Part shown: positions 24,184 through 38,671 of the stretch, piece by piece
How the letters are laid out: each line of letters opens with the position of its first letter
Numbering within the stretch: the stretch's first letter is position 1
Origin: Lentinus brumalis
Lineage: Eukaryota > Basidiomycota > Agaricomycetes > Polyporales > Polyporaceae
Direction of reading: 5' to 3'
NCBI GenBank assembly: GCA_001792895.1
Contig: MARA01000018.1
Coordinates: 558,001-622,000 of the forward strand
DNA length: 64,000 bases
Translations under genes and position numbers: made by a program
Notes under the pieces: model-generated
Told to the model about the DNA's origin: nothing
What the model saw: only the letters and a program-made list of their open reading frames with translations
Database searches by the model: none

Positions 24184-26718
24184 GCGGCGAACGCGGGCGC
24201 GGGCGCCGGAGAGAAGGTGGAGATGCGGATTGTGACTCTGAGGTCCAGGATGGCGGAGAGGATCGAGATGGGAGAGATAAGTAAGTAGAGATGGGAGGAG
24301 AGAGTTGGGAGAGAGAGAGACAAAGCAAAGCAGAGGAGCTGCATATGGTAACTGGTTAGGGTCCAGGGACTCGGAGTTGATGGGACGGGAGCGAGTAAGT
24401 ACTTACATACTTACGTTGCCCGTGATGCTGATGTGCGAGCCTCGCTGGACGGTCGTGCGTTGCACTGACAGGCTGAATATGCACGAGAGAGAGAGAAGTT
24501 CAAGTCGGCCGCCGTACTTAGGGTGCCGCTCGCCCTGAACTTTCGATTGAAAGACGGTTGCGTTGGCAAGGCTGTCGTGACTCGGACTCGCGTCGAGCTA
24601 GGTCGAGCTTCGCGAATACGGATACGAATACGAATTTGAATGACGGGGGCCCCGGTGAGGATGGACATGCGTAATGGGTAAGAGGCGAACCCGGGAACCG
24701 GCGGGGAAGGCTCTTCGCTAGCGCTGCCCACTGGCCACTGGCAGGCCGCAGGAGATGGGACGGCCGTCGGTTAGCAGCAGCGCTATTCAACGAGCACAGA
24801 CAAGGTTCGACGGAGACGGTGGGGGTGATTTATCTTCGCGGCAAGCGAGAGTTCTTGTCTGCGGGGCCCTTCGAGATGCGGGATGCGATGTTCGCTCGAG
24901 CCTCGATGAGTACTGGCTGTCTCGCAACGTAAGTGTGGGGTGAGCGAGGGGATGCAGACGTTGACGGGGAAGGGTGGGTGACGAGCCAACTGTCTCCCCG
25001 GCCGTGCGACGCAACACCGTGACAGTGCATGTTCCCCCCCCGTGCGTGCTTGGAGTCTCTGACCTCCAGATATCGAAACCGGGCCCTGAGGCCCTGATGC
25101 AAAGGCAAACTCAGGATACAGAATCAGAACGACGGTACGGCCCACGGGTGCGATCACCGAGCGCGCCACCGTTACTGCGCAGACCGACGTCCGTATGGAC
25201 TGAGGACCTCACGTTGCGAGCCAAGAGCACGGCGTGCGATGCGGGTTGGGAGTCTAAGGAAGTTAGGAACGCTGGAAGGATGGGCGATCGCAAACAGGCA
25301 CGATGGACCAGATGCATGCGTCTTCGGTCTCGGTGCCGGAGGGCGTTGGCGTTGGCAGGTGCTCAGGTGCTCGGGAGTCAGCGCAGGCCCCAGGGCGGCG
25401 GGACAATGTAGAAGAAGAGAAGTGCGAGTGCGAGTACAACAAGCACGTTGCCATGCAGTGTATGTGTCACTGTGTGTGTGGCTCGTTGTCCGTGTCAGTT
25501 TGAAACATATGAGGACATGTGCGTATGGCCCGGGAGGGCGCTGAGTCGATCCGCTGGCGATCCGCTGGTAACGGCCTACGGCATACGGAGTTCAGGAAAC
25601 TTGGAAAGTCGAGAAGCCCCCGCCGCCGGGACGGGTTACGAGAACGACGTTTCACGGATTGGGGAAGGCTGCCCAGACGATCTGAGTGCCATGGTGAGGC
25701 GGATCGGTGGCATCGGCATCGATGGTGGACGATAGCACGATGCCGACGTGCGGTTCTTACTTCTGTCGTTCGGACGGGCGATCGCACAGCACGTACTTAC
25801 ATGTGCGCACTCAGTGCGACGGCCGAACTCGAGCAGACACTGATATGAGGTGAAGAGGTATGTTGAAGGACCCAGGGACGTATGCCAATCCCCACGGTCA
25901 GTGGGCTGCGCAGCCCTGAACGAGACACTGGGCGATGGGGCATCTGCTCGCCCCAGGGACCAGCATGAGTGGGGGACGAGGACGGGAGCAGGGCCGAGGA
26001 GCCGATGCGCCTGCCCCGTGGGCGCGATGGAGATCACGAAGGCGACCATAGCGCGGTGGGGGGTGGCACGCGCACCAGCGGACAGTGATTTGAATGAACG
26101 GGTGCTTCGCGGTGCGGCCGTATGGACGTACGGCCGGCAGGGCCTGGCTATACTGGCTGCCGCGGCTGGGAATCTTGGTGTGGCCTTGGTGGGGCGCGCG
26201 CGTACTGTGGTGGGATCCGGATGCATCCCGGCGCGACGCTGGGGGCGGGAGCAGTGCGCGGTGCTCGAGGACGGGGCGGTGTGGGCAGCGTCGGTCGTGG
26301 GCGGGCAGTGCGTCGGCCGTGGGCAGCGCGAGAGGCAGCGGGCACTGGGCGCGCGGCTCGGGGGCTGGATGATGCCGGGTGCCAGTCTGCCGGTGCGGCG
26401 TCACGGCCGGTGTGACTGCTTGGTGGTATTTGTCAGGCGCTAGGCGTGGTGGGGGAGGCCTGATGTGGTCAGGAGCAGGGAGCCCGGGACCGTGGAGCTA
26501 TATTATGAACTGCGAGTCGCACTTGGCCGATCTCGCATCCCCCTCCTCCGAGTTCCTCTCGCAGTCTCCTCACAGCGCCCTCCCTTCGCCTCGGCCTTAG
26601 ACTTCTTTCCTCGTCGCTCGCAGTACATAGACGTCCTCGACTTCCCCCATCGCTGTATATTTCCTGCGCCCTGGCTTACGATCCCTCGCACGACTACTAC
26701 GCCCGAGCATCCAACAAC

Positions 26719-28988
26719 ATGGCCACTGCTCAGCCAATCGCCTTCAACGGCGCCGAGCCCCGCGACTTCCAGATGGGCTCAGGCTCCTTCACCGGACAGC
26801 CCGGTTCCTTCAATGCCTCCTCCTTGACCAGGCATCTCATCGGCTACGGCTCTCCTATGTCCTTCCGCATGGGCTCTCTGGGCGCCAGCCGTTTTTATCC
26901 TGGCATGTCCCCTGGTCAGCTCCTTGGCCCACTAGAGTGAGTACTCGTTTCAGTTCACCGCGGCGTGTGCGGAGGGATCCATTCAGGGCGGACGTTGAGC
27001 GAGGAAGGCATGGCGATCGTGACACGACGCGTACCTACTCCTGCGTACGCGAGACAATCGTGTAGCATTGGGTCGCTCCTTGTCGCTCCATTCTTGCGAG
27101 CTCTGTCTCGTTGTTCGTTCGCTCGACGGTCCTTGTCCCTTTGCACTTGCCTTGCCGGCTTCTCAATGTCAGTGTTGCTCACTGTCCTCCAAACAGCCCC
27201 AACGAGTTCAAGTTGGGCAAGATGTCCTCGTCAGTAGAAAGCGACCGCGGCTCCATAGTCAACGCACTACAAATGCTCGAGAGGCAGGACGAGCTGGTAA
27301 GCGTACACCCATCTCTTCAGCATCGCTTGGTAAGCTCACGTCCCTCGTCCAGTGTCGCGACTACACTTGCTGTGGCCTCAACCTCACCGACCTGCACGCC
27401 CTCGTCGACCACTTTGAGGAGTGCCACGTCGTCGTCGTCGATCCCTACGCGCCCCAGCCTCTCCCCCAGACTTCCTCCGCCGTTCCCACTTCCTCAGCGC
27501 CCCAATCAGTGGCGTCCTACTTCCCTGAGAACGGCGCGGGTGTCTCCTCATCTTCTAGTCAGCATCCGCGGGCGCAGTCCGCTATGTCGTACCAAGGGTT
27601 CGACCCGGACGATATGGAGCTCGATGTCGACCAAAACGCCAGCGCCCCGTCATCCGGAGCGCCCTCTCCTCCCGACACGCCCATCACCACTCCGTCTGGC
27701 TACCCGTCCCCCAACTCTTACTCGGCTCTCCCTTCGCCGCATACGAGCCAGCCTGCTTCGCCCATCTCCGCCTTTGAGACCACGACCGTCTTGCCCTCCC
27801 GCGGTCACCACTCCGCCGCACTCGGGGGTTTCCGCTCGAGCGTGGGAGGTCCCTCAGGCTCCGCGGCTCGCGCCGAGGATGCTTTCAACACGTACGCCGG
27901 GTACTCCGACTACTCGAGCCTTCTCCCAGGCGCGGCGCCAATAGGCTCGGGCCCGAACGCGATGTTCATGCAGCAGGGCATGACCTTGGGTCCGATGGGC
28001 GGACAGAACGGGCAGGCTGTATGCGCGCCCACCGCTCTGCTTCTTAGCTCCAGCGCTGGGACCACTCCCGATAGCACCCCCGCGTCCTCCCGCGTTGCGT
28101 CGCCCATCCTTGGCGCGTCTGGCTCGGGTTACAGGAACGTTGCGCCGAACGCTCAGGCTTCTTCTTCGAATGCCGGCGCGTCGACGTCCAGCGCCGGTGC
28201 CTCGTCCTCGAGCGCGGCGAGCTCGACGCCCCGTGCCTCGACGACACTCTCCCGCCCCGCATCCTCACTCCTTCTTTCGAAGCCGTTCAAGTGCCCGAAG
28301 CCGAACTGCAACAAGTCGTACAAGCAGGCGAACGGCCTCAAGTACCACATGACGCACGGCTCGTGCAACTTCGCGCCGCCGAAGGACCTCGAGCACCTGC
28401 AGGAGCTGCTTGCGAACAAGCGGAACGAGAAGGCGAAGGCGGCAGGCGACAACGTCTCCGAGGGCGAGGTCACGCTGAGCGAGTCCGAGCTCCGGGAGGT
28501 CGAGAAGGAGGCCGAGCGGCGCCTGAGGCCGTACGCCTGTGGCGTTGGCGACTGTCAGCGCAGGTACAAAAACATGAACGGGCTTCGTAAGTCTATCCCC
28601 TCGTCCTTATGTGGGAACAGTCCGCTGACGGCCATGCGCAGGGTACCACTACCAGCACTCGGGCGACCACGGCGCGATCGGGCTTGCGCTCCTGGCGAGC
28701 GGACAGCACGAGTGCCTGCAGCACAACAAGTCGCGGCACGCGACCCCGTCGCACTCTGCGTCGAACTCTGTGTCCTCGACGTCGAACGCGAGCCAGCCGC
28801 GGACGCCGACGACGCCGAACACGCCGTCGTTCAGCCACAACCAGACGGCGGCGGCGCAGCAGCAGGCGTTCTCGCACCCGCCGTCGTACCAGAGCGCGAT
28901 GGCGAGCGCGAACCCGCCGGCGTACTCGTACCAGCCCGGGCAGTATGCGCAGCAGTACGCGGCGCAGTACTCGATGGGCTCGCAATGA
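26719..28988 (+). CDS. C2H2 zinc-finger transcription factor, Sfp1-like
   Basis: Nuclear regulator resembling Sfp1 (ribosomal-protein and growth control in yeasts) in its paired C-terminal fingers. About 635 residues, four exons. Introns: 26936-27195 (260 nt, long for this genome), 27298-27351, and one near 28588-28640. After a Gly/Ser-rich N-terminus comes an atypical finger CRDYTCCGLNLTDLHALV followed by HFEECH. A Ser/Pro/Ala-rich middle of about 280 residues follows. Then come FKCPKPNCNKSYKQANGLKY with HMTHGSC, and finally PYACGVGDCQRRYKNMNGLR with YHYQHSGDHG. The C-terminus is rich in Gln, Ala and Tyr. Splicing of the last intron restores the second conserved finger across the junction, which confirms the model. 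It is flanked by 9.7 kb and 5.3 kb without genes, which suggests extensive regulatory DNA. The symbol is withheld because target genes are unknown. Confidence 0.88.
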
Positions 28989-30391
28989 TCGCCGTGCGTG
29001 CGCGCCCTGCGTCCTCCTCCTCCTCCTCCTCCTCTCTCCTCTGTCTCTCTAGATGCCACCCACCGCGCGTTGATGCTGTGGTGGAAAAGTACAGGTACAG
29101 CACGCATACCTGCGGCGTACATAATCGACGTGCAAAAGTAATCCAAGTTTCCCTCCCCTTGTTGTTCCGCGCTCTTTTGGTGTTCGCTTTTACTGTCTAT
29201 AGTCCCCGCCTCTCCCCGTTATACGTACATACATATGATATACTTACATGGCCATCGCCGTCTCTACGCGTGTGTTTGCTGCTGCTGCTGCCGCTCCGTA
29301 CTACGTTGTGTCTTGTGTCTTGTGTTTTTTTTTTTCGTGTCTCGCGTCTCCTCCGCTCATCATCCCACTGTATAATGCGATTTTTCCCGTGCTCCTTACG
29401 CGTTCGTCTCCTCTCCTCTCGATGTCGATTTTGTCATCATCTCTCTCTCTCTCTCTTGCGTTGCTCGACACCTACATATCCTTGTCGAGACCGAGTGTGA
29501 CGCCCTCGCCCTCTTGTCCTTGTCCTACCCGCTAATGAGCTACTTATCCCATGCGTCCCCCGTCCCCCGTCCCCCGACCCGGTCCCATGCGTCCCCTCCT
29601 CTGCCAGTGTCCTGTAGGCTGTCGTGCTTCGGGTCCCCCGGTGGCGCCCGATAAATGCAGCCTTGAGCTTACGATCCCGATTCCCGTTCATTCATGTTCA
29701 TGTTCATGCCCATGCCCTCCCAAAAATCCCGAACCAAAAAAGTAGTAGTGTATTCATTCATTCATTCGTACGATACGCGCTGCACAATGCACATACAGTA
29801 CGTGTACTCGATGCTACTCGATGTCCATTGTCGATCGCACCTCGCACCTCGCACCTCGCACGTCACGCCCCGCCCCGCTCCGCCCCGCCCGACGCTCTGG
29901 AAATTTCGGAATTCAACTGAGCAGCGCGCCCTCGTTCCGCCCCGACTCCGAGGGTTTAGTCAAGCCCCTTCGAGCCCCCCGCCCCTCTGCGAATAGCGAT
30001 GGGTCAAAGTTGACGCGGGCCCGCCACCTCCCTCATTGCCGTCGGCTCCGCTTTTTCCGGCGCGCTTGGCCTGATATGGGGCCGTCGCCGCCGGGGCATT
30101 GTAGTGCGCCCGACGTCGACGTCGACGCGGCGACGCTAGCTGCGATAGGGCGATGTGTGAGCGTGTTCTCCACAGTTTCGAGTTCCAGGGTTTGCTAGGT
30201 TTGCTGGGGCAGGCTCCGTCGATCGTTGAGTCTCGTAGCCAGTGTCTAGTACTGTCTGAAGAGCAGCACAACACGCACCTTCGTTCTTGCAAGTTTGTTT
30301 CCTTGCTTCTGTTTTCGGGATTCGCATGTAAGGATCGCTGCTAACATTCTACATATTCACGGTCCCAGTACAAGTACGGTTCGACGTTCAG

Positions 30392-30613
30392 TTCCCTGTT
30401 TGTATAGATGGGTGCTGCAGCAGCCCGAGCACTCAGCACTCCCTGTCGATGTCATCTGCTGCTACATGTTCTAGCAGTTGCTACTACGTGCTAGCGCACG
30501 CGTTCCCTGTTTGTATAGATGGGTGCTGCAGCAGCCCGACTCCCGAGCACTCCCTGTCGATGTCATCTGCTGCTACATGTTCTAGCAGTTGCTACTACGT
30601 GCTAGCGCACGCG
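30392..30613. repeat. Near-perfect 111-bp tandem duplication
   Basis: Two adjacent copies, 30392-30502 and 30503-30613, both starting ttccctgtttgtatagatgg and ending ctagcgcacgcg. They differ only in a short spot after cagcagcccga. Each copy contains internal symmetry (gctgcagcagc; ctagcagttgctactacgtg). The high identity means a recent duplication. Confidence 0.92.
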
Positions 30614-33600
30614 TAATGCGTTAATCGAGATCGACACGTCGCCGGCTACTTAGCACGGTGCGCCATGCCGTCTTGGGACTTCCGCAATGCACATCTATGC
30701 ATCTATCATAGGTATGCACATCGGGAGGTGTGACCTGCCCGCGTGAGGTCGGCGGCGCGTTAGCGGCTCGATCGACGCTGGTCTCCCGGCCAACCGAACG
30801 GTGCGCGTACGTCGCCCAGTGCCCGCTGCCCAGTGCCCTGACGCTATCGATAGGGGGGCCCCGGGGCGGTCGCAGTGTAAGTATCGTAGGTGCGAGAAAT
30901 TAAGGAGAACCTTCGACGTCTGTGGTTTCGGGCTGTCGACCACACGAGTGACGGCTGTGGCACTTGTCTGGGACCGGTCGAGATATATGCAAGTGGTCAC
31001 GCCTCACGGTGGAGATACGGATGATCGCCAGGGTCCAAGGACCAAGGCTGCGGGACCGGGCCATCGAACAGTGAACGGTGAACTTGCTTGCGCGTGCATG
31101 CGTAGTACGTACGGTAGAGGACGATTGAACGTTGGAGGACCTTCTGCTTCCAGGAAAGTCAGGATCGTGCTTCCAGCTTCCATGGAAGTGCGGCACTGGG
31201 AGCCATGAGGCAGGTGGCCTCGAGGCTTGACTCTTGAGGGCGGATCGGCCGGATGTCGAGTGTGCCACGGGGATGTCAGGTCCAGGGCGAGATGGCGATG
31301 GGATAGGCCATCGGATACAGTGCTATCGGGGCACTGCCTGGGACTGCACTGCTGCAGATACCTGGTGCAGTGCTGGAGAGGTCTTGGGCGGCCGAGTGGA
31401 CATCAGGGAGATGTCGATGGGCGATGGGCGATTGGCTTCATTGCATCGTGCATCAGATCCTGCCGGGATTTGATCGATAGCTGAGATCCGGATCCTACGA
31501 AGTGCGAAGTCACGAAGGACGAGTCGCCGGAGCATGCACAGAACCGTCGCCAGCCAGAGAACGCGAGTGCGCGAGCACGAGTGCAGGCAGAGAGCTACAT
31601 AGAAAGACGTGGAAGCGGCCGTCCGAGATACGTACAGACGGCGACGGCGATGCCACGCCATGCCATGCGTACGCGTCCTCGTGTATGCGGCCTGACAGCT
31701 GAGCTCATGAGTTCGGGGAGTGCGGCGGGCACGCCGCAGGACGCTGTTGTCACAGCGGCAGGGTGTCACCAGTACGCGGACGGCGCACGCTGCGCGTGCG
31801 CGTGTCGTCGCAACGTGCCCTCGCTGAGACGGCATCCAGGGAAACCTTGACAGAGCCGCCTGTCACGGGGTCGCCAGCCAGGAAACGCGAGACGCGCCGA
31901 GCAGGAACCACAGGCACCGTCACGACGTACCACGAGCAGGCTTTTTCTGGTTCGATCCATCCGACCTGTTGTTGGATGCCGTGCCAGGGTCGTCCACAGT
32001 GGAGAGGGTTACAGTGGCCAGCGTGCGCAGCAGCGGAGATGGAGAAGCGTACTCGGTGGATGTGGCCGTCCGAGCACAGATCCGGGTGAAGGAAGAAGCT
32101 GCATGAAACACTGGATGGGGCGGAACCTTGTGCGCGGATAGGTCGCCCGTAAAGCTGGATGTGGGGTGTGGGGCGCGCGCCTCGGGACTTGATGGGAAGG
32201 ACATGGGAAGGCATCAGCACGAGTGGTCGGGGAAGCTGCGTGTGCACCGGTATGCGCACACATCTGGGTATGAATAGAGTGTGAGTGCGATTAGTGCGAC
32301 GAATGGGGGTTGATGAGCCACGGTGGAGCATACCGTGTGGGGGAGGATGTCACTTAGCGCGCTGCGGTCGGATGCTTTGAACCATGACGGAGCATCTCCG
32401 GCGACAGATGTCAGGTAGGACTGGGGAGACAGAGACCGAGCGTGAGTGCGTGCGGAGTGCTGGACGGGCGGTGTCATTTCTCTACCTAGACGACGGCGCC
32501 TGTATGCTTGGGCGACCTGGTGAGCCTACATACAGAGGTGAGTGGGTGTATACAAGAGGGATGGACCCATTCAGATGTGTCTGAAAGGAACTTCTGCTGC
32601 CGTCAGAGAGGTACCCACTCCGATATGCGGGATGCTTCTGAGTGACGCAGTGCTGTCCAGTGTACGATGTTCCTTCCAGTATCGGGTACGCCACTGGCAG
32701 TCTGACATAGTGGTTAGCGAGGACGAGATATCACGTAGACTGAACGATAACATACTCACCGCACGCAGCGGGACTGCTACAACGAAGTCTCGGGAGGACA
32801 ATCGTACCCTACTGGAGTGGCGCGGAGGCCTCTGACGTGAGCATCGCGTTTCGAGTCGTAGAAAGTACTATGTATTCCAATTCTTTGCCCATACCGATAT
32901 GCATCGAATGAAGAAAGTGGAGGTGAGTCTGGGGGTATGAAGGAAGAACATGAGTGCGGCATAAGTAACCCCGCGCCACAATGCGATCAATTGACCCTCC
33001 GTCGCCGTAGAGCCATCGCAAAAGTCCACAACCGACAGAGCAAGATGACTTGAGACAAAGAGACATTTTCCGAGGGAGGAATGGAGGGAGAGGGTGGCGG
33101 AGAGCAGAAAATTTCGTAGTCGTGCCCTTGTCGAGCGCGTAGGCATCGGCAGCTCTGCGGCAAGGCCCGGTGTTATTGCCTATTCGAGATGACAGTGTGT
33201 AGTTCGCTTGACGCCCACGCGACTCTTCTCCACGGCCTCGATCCGTGTCCTGTCGCGTCAGCTACTCGTCTCAAGTCGGGCTACTAGGTGCTTGATCAGA
33301 GCAACGGCGCATCATAGCAAGCTGTAGTACGACGAAGGGATTGCGACTGATACCAGCCTTGCCTTGCGTGCACATTCGAATCCGAAGTCGATCCAATTCG
33401 AGTTGCAACCCAGCCACTGGAATTTCTCCTCTATAACGCCGAGGTATGTTTTCCGTTTCTGATCATCTTAACCTCCACATACCAAATTGGTGGGTTGGCA
33501 TGCTTCCAGCATGCATCCATGCAATCGGTGTAAGTACCTCGAGGCTTTTTCGTCCCTATGAGCGGCATCGATCAGCTTAAGCTTCGAACACGCGACCCCC

Positions 33601-34278
33601 GCACTCTACCCACGAGCGGATGTCCCAGCTTACCCGTGCCGCTCCGGGGGAACTCACTCTTCCGAGTCTCTCGTGCGCACTGTAGAGAGGCACTGTGGGA
33701 CCATCTATCGTCTCGTGAGGAGCCGGCACGTACATCGGTCAGCACCGGTAGCTACGAGACCTTGATCACACGCGCAATTCCCGGACAACGGTCAGTGATG
33801 TGTCTCACTATAGGCTAGGAAGTCTCGCTTTTGCTGAGTGCTTCACCCGTGCAGCATTCCTGTTGGGAGTTCGCTGAGCGCAATCAAATCATTGAAGATG
33901 GGTGCGTCCATGGAATGACAGCCAGAATACCGGGCGCGCTACGCAGGAGTTGTGTGGTTTCGCGCGTCCACCCGCAGCGCGCGAATTCGAAGCAGTACTG
34001 TTCCTTCAGCAGTAGCGCTTGCTTTCATCTGATTACTCCGTAGTGCATAGTCAGACTCACGGGAGTCCCGACAAGAATGCTGGTCACGTTTTGAGAGCAC
34101 GGCATTGCAGTCGACATCAGGTCATCCGGTCTCTTCGTCTACATCAACGCTGCCGGGTTCAAGCCGATGCCATACGACAAAGCACGTTGGATTTCGCTCC
34201 GAGTTCTCCCTCTGCGCCTCGTCTCAGCTCTGCGGTCACCGACGGCACATGTAGTCTTTCAGCGTCTGGTAAGCGTGG

Positions 34279-34285
34279 TATATAA
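34279..34285 (+). promoter_or_regulatory. TATA box of homocysteine synthase gene 1
   Basis: TATATAA lies 44-50 bp upstream of the ATG at 34329. The second homocysteine synthase gene has a similar box at the same distance. Confidence 0.5.
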
Positions 34286-34328
34286 CCGGGAGAATCAAAG
34301 AGATTGGCCAGCAAGCGATCTCTTCGCC

Positions 34329-36279
<1,951 letters not shown>

Positions 36280-36568
36280 TCCGCTGGACAAACGATTTCG
36301 CATCGTACTAGGAACTTATCTCAAACAATGCGGTTGGCATGTATACAAACTGGAAGAATACACGGATATAATACAGCGTGCAAGCAAGCAGCAATACAAA
36401 GGTGCAAAACGGCCGCGCGACCCTGTCAACGACGAGCACAAAGCACGGAAGAGTGATATAGGTAAGAGAAGATAACACGGCGAAAGCGCAATGCGGACGA
36501 TAGATAAGAATATATAAGCTCACGCGCAGATGTGAACAACGCCCAGGCTCCTCCGGGCCTCCTTCGCA

Positions 36569-37488
36569 TTACTCGCCCTCGTCGTCAAACGCCATCGCAG
36601 GGTGCAGTGGGCGGAACGAGGGCAGGTTGGAGAGCACCTCGTCGAAGTACCCGTCGTGCGGTGCGCGGTCCTGGCACTGCGGGACGAGGCGTAACGTGTA
36701 CGGGTACACGACCGTCGGCGAGGGCTGCTGTGCGAGCGGACTCGGGGCACGCGACTGGAACGGTGAGCTACTCCACTGCTATCAGCACACACGATTGGGA
36801 CTGACTGCGAGAACAGGACAGCTACTCACTATAAGTGGTAGCCCTCGTTCGCCTTGTAGGACGGGGACCGTGACAGATTGTTGATTGGGGTCGTATCCCC
36901 CTCCGTGGGCGTGGCGATGTAGTCGAAAGAGTCGGAACCCTCCGAGGACGCGTGCCCGCCGAACGACAAGGACGAGTCCGGGCGCGGCGACACCTCGTCG
37001 AAGTCGCAGTCGTCGGCCGCTGAGAGGCTGTAGCGGGCCTCTCGGGGGCTGGCGGCACCGTGCGGCATAGGCGTCCGCCAGCGCGTCAGCTCGTGTCTCT
37101 GGTCGACGTCACCGTGGTCTTCGCAGTTCGGTTCGTCCACGGCTTGCTCGAGGCGGAGGCACCGCTATAATCACGGAAAGCACGGTCAGCGAGCCCACAT
37201 CCCACACCACGAACCACGAACCACCAGCACAACAAGACGTACCGACGAGGATACCCTGCGCAACGTACCAGCACCGGACGACCGTTCCGGCAGACGGCTC
37301 TTCTCTTGTGCTTGGAGCTTGCCCTTTGCTCCAAACGGTCCTGCCATGCTACGTCCGAGTCTCACCCAGCTTGGACGCCGCTTGTCGCAGGCGACCTTGT
37401 TCCCTTTCCCTTTCCCCTTACCCTTGCCCTTACTTCCGACGAGCGCCTTGACGAGTGGCTTCGGTAGTGCGATGTCGAAGAGGGGCAT
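36569..37488 (-). CDS. Hypothetical protein
   Basis: Not recognised. Three exons read well. Exon 1 starts MPLFDIALPKPLVKALVGSK, then has a KGKGKGKGK run and RRPSWVRLGRSMAGPFGAKG. The second has AVDEPNCEDHGDVDQRHELT, SLSAADDCDFDEVSPRPDSS and YIATPTEGDTTPINNLSRSP. The last gives PTVVYPYTLRLVPQCQDRAP and YFDEVLSNLPSFRPLHPAMA, ending in an acidic FDDEGE with TAA at 36569-36571. About 230 residues, basic at the N-terminus and acidic and Ser/Pro-rich after, with no membrane helix. It probably acts as a soluble, partly disordered protein. Convergent with homocysteine synthase 1 (289 bp apart). Confidence 0.6.
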
Positions 37489-38671
37489 GTTGTTCGTGGT
37501 CGCGAGACGCGGGAATTCTGGGGACCAGGTACGCGGGTGGACGAAGACCGTGGCGGGAGCGAATGGCACGCTATGGCACGACCACAAGCACGAGCAAGAG
37601 GCGTCTTTTATACGGATGGGAAAGGCCGCCAAGAACAATGTCGTTGCGGGTGACTGCTCGCGGGGTGTGGAGGGATGGTTTGATGGGATTCGTGGTTGGG
37701 GGGAGGACCCGTACATAAAGGTCAACAAAGGACAATAGGCCCTGCCAACCAATGCCAACGCATGATAACAATCACAATGTCTCACCAACAATGCGACGGT
37801 GTGAAGCAAAGATATTCCTGTTACGGGACTAAGCAAGGTGCCTAGTGGCGTGGTTCCGGACGCTCCGAATGTCAATGCGCCGTTGAGATGCGCACAAAGA
37901 TATGAATGTTGGGTGGACCTTGAACGCAAAATTTGGGGCATATGACCTGCATAAGCCACAAGAGTATTTTGCGGCATGTACTTGTCGGTCTTCTAAGAAG
38001 GTCTTTGAAGTCTGGTACGCCGAATCGCCTCCGTTGTCAGCGCCACGCAAGGTTGCTGATTGGCTTCCTGGAGAGCACATGGATCTAGTCTGACCGCAGA
38101 TACAAGGATACGGTGCCATCTCGGTCGAATGCGGTCACTCATGGGGCTGAGAATGGCATCCTCGCGTCTCTGCGCGTAAATAGTGCTTCATGTGCGGATG
38201 CCCGCGCTGCCACAGACGTCACAGAACCACGTTAGACTCCTCTCTGATTGATGAGCAACGTATCAGAGTACTTACTACGTTCAAGCTGGTTCACGAGGAA
38301 AACAATAAGGACTCGTCAGACATGCAAATTGTAGCACACCAGTCGAGTCCTATAGAGCGAGATGGATAGTCTAAGATCGAGGGTGAGAGGAGTGCAGAAG
38401 CTCGGGGATTGAGAATAATGCAGATTGTGCACATAGTGCTTCAGGTCCTGGAGAGAAGTACCCGCATATGGAATCATTGTGGACTTGTACTAGTAAGTAC
38501 ATCGTTCCGTGGTGTTTGGTAGCAACCAGGCGCTCAAGCGCTCAGAGCGTACCACGGACTACGGGCCCGGTGTCCGAATGACTTGACGTCCGCGACCTTC
38601 AAGTTGAAGCTTCAACTGAGTCAACTGCGTTCGTCCACCATCAATATTGTCCCTCTTCCCGACTGGTTGAC
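37489..38671. other. Intergenic between divergent genes, 1.2 kb
   Basis: Nothing coding could be supported. It contains the 5' regions of the hypothetical minus-strand gene and the FunK1 gene. TACTAGTAAGTACA-like palindromic words occur near 38485-38500. Confidence 0.5.

Larger units (their letters stand above)
17033..26718. other. Gene desert of about 9.7 kb
   Basis: No ORF here combines good length, protein-like composition and splice logic. The longest frames (18281-19093 minus, 25850-26443 plus, and its minus-strand shadow) are rich in Arg, Pro, Gly, Cys and Ser, as expected of GC-rich non-coding DNA. The DNA contains a 19-bp palindrome-bearing word in two copies, a diverged 125-bp-period tandem repeat, short microsatellites and many GTAAGTAC/TACTTAC words. 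No transposase, integrase, reverse transcriptase or long terminal repeat was recognised. It may hold the distal promoter or a long leader of the Sfp1-like gene downstream, or unannotated non-coding RNA. Confidence 0.6.
28989..34328. other. Gene-poor stretch of about 5.3 kb
   Basis: After the zinc-finger gene 3' region (TCC repeats near 29010-29035, a T run near 29323-29335) the DNA carries simple repeats: CCCCCGT units near 29565-29580, CACCTCG units near 29840-29860, TTCA units near 29685-29765. A 111-bp tandem duplication follows at 30392-30613. No ORF over 31-34 kb looks coding. The homocysteine synthase promoter is at the right end. Confidence 0.55.

Noticed and set aside
25850..26443. 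197-residue plus-strand ORF, with a long minus-strand shadow
   Set aside because: Arg/Gly/Ala/Cys-rich in several overlapping frames at once, as expected for GC-rich non-coding DNA. No motif and no splice logic.
17033..26718. Regional centromere or transposon cluster
   Set aside because: No reverse transcriptase, integrase, transposase, long terminal repeat or extended AT-rich block was recognised, and the DNA is largely unique.
33557..33640. tRNA-like piece on the minus strand (D-arm-like GCTC...GGTA and a TTCGAA loop)
   Set aside because: No anticodon arm and no acceptor pairing can be formed. At best a degenerate fragment.
37489..37977. Upstream extension of the minus-strand hypothetical gene
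   Set aside because: The frame is open, but has no further good ATG context and a composition unlike the downstream protein. Treated as 5' flank.
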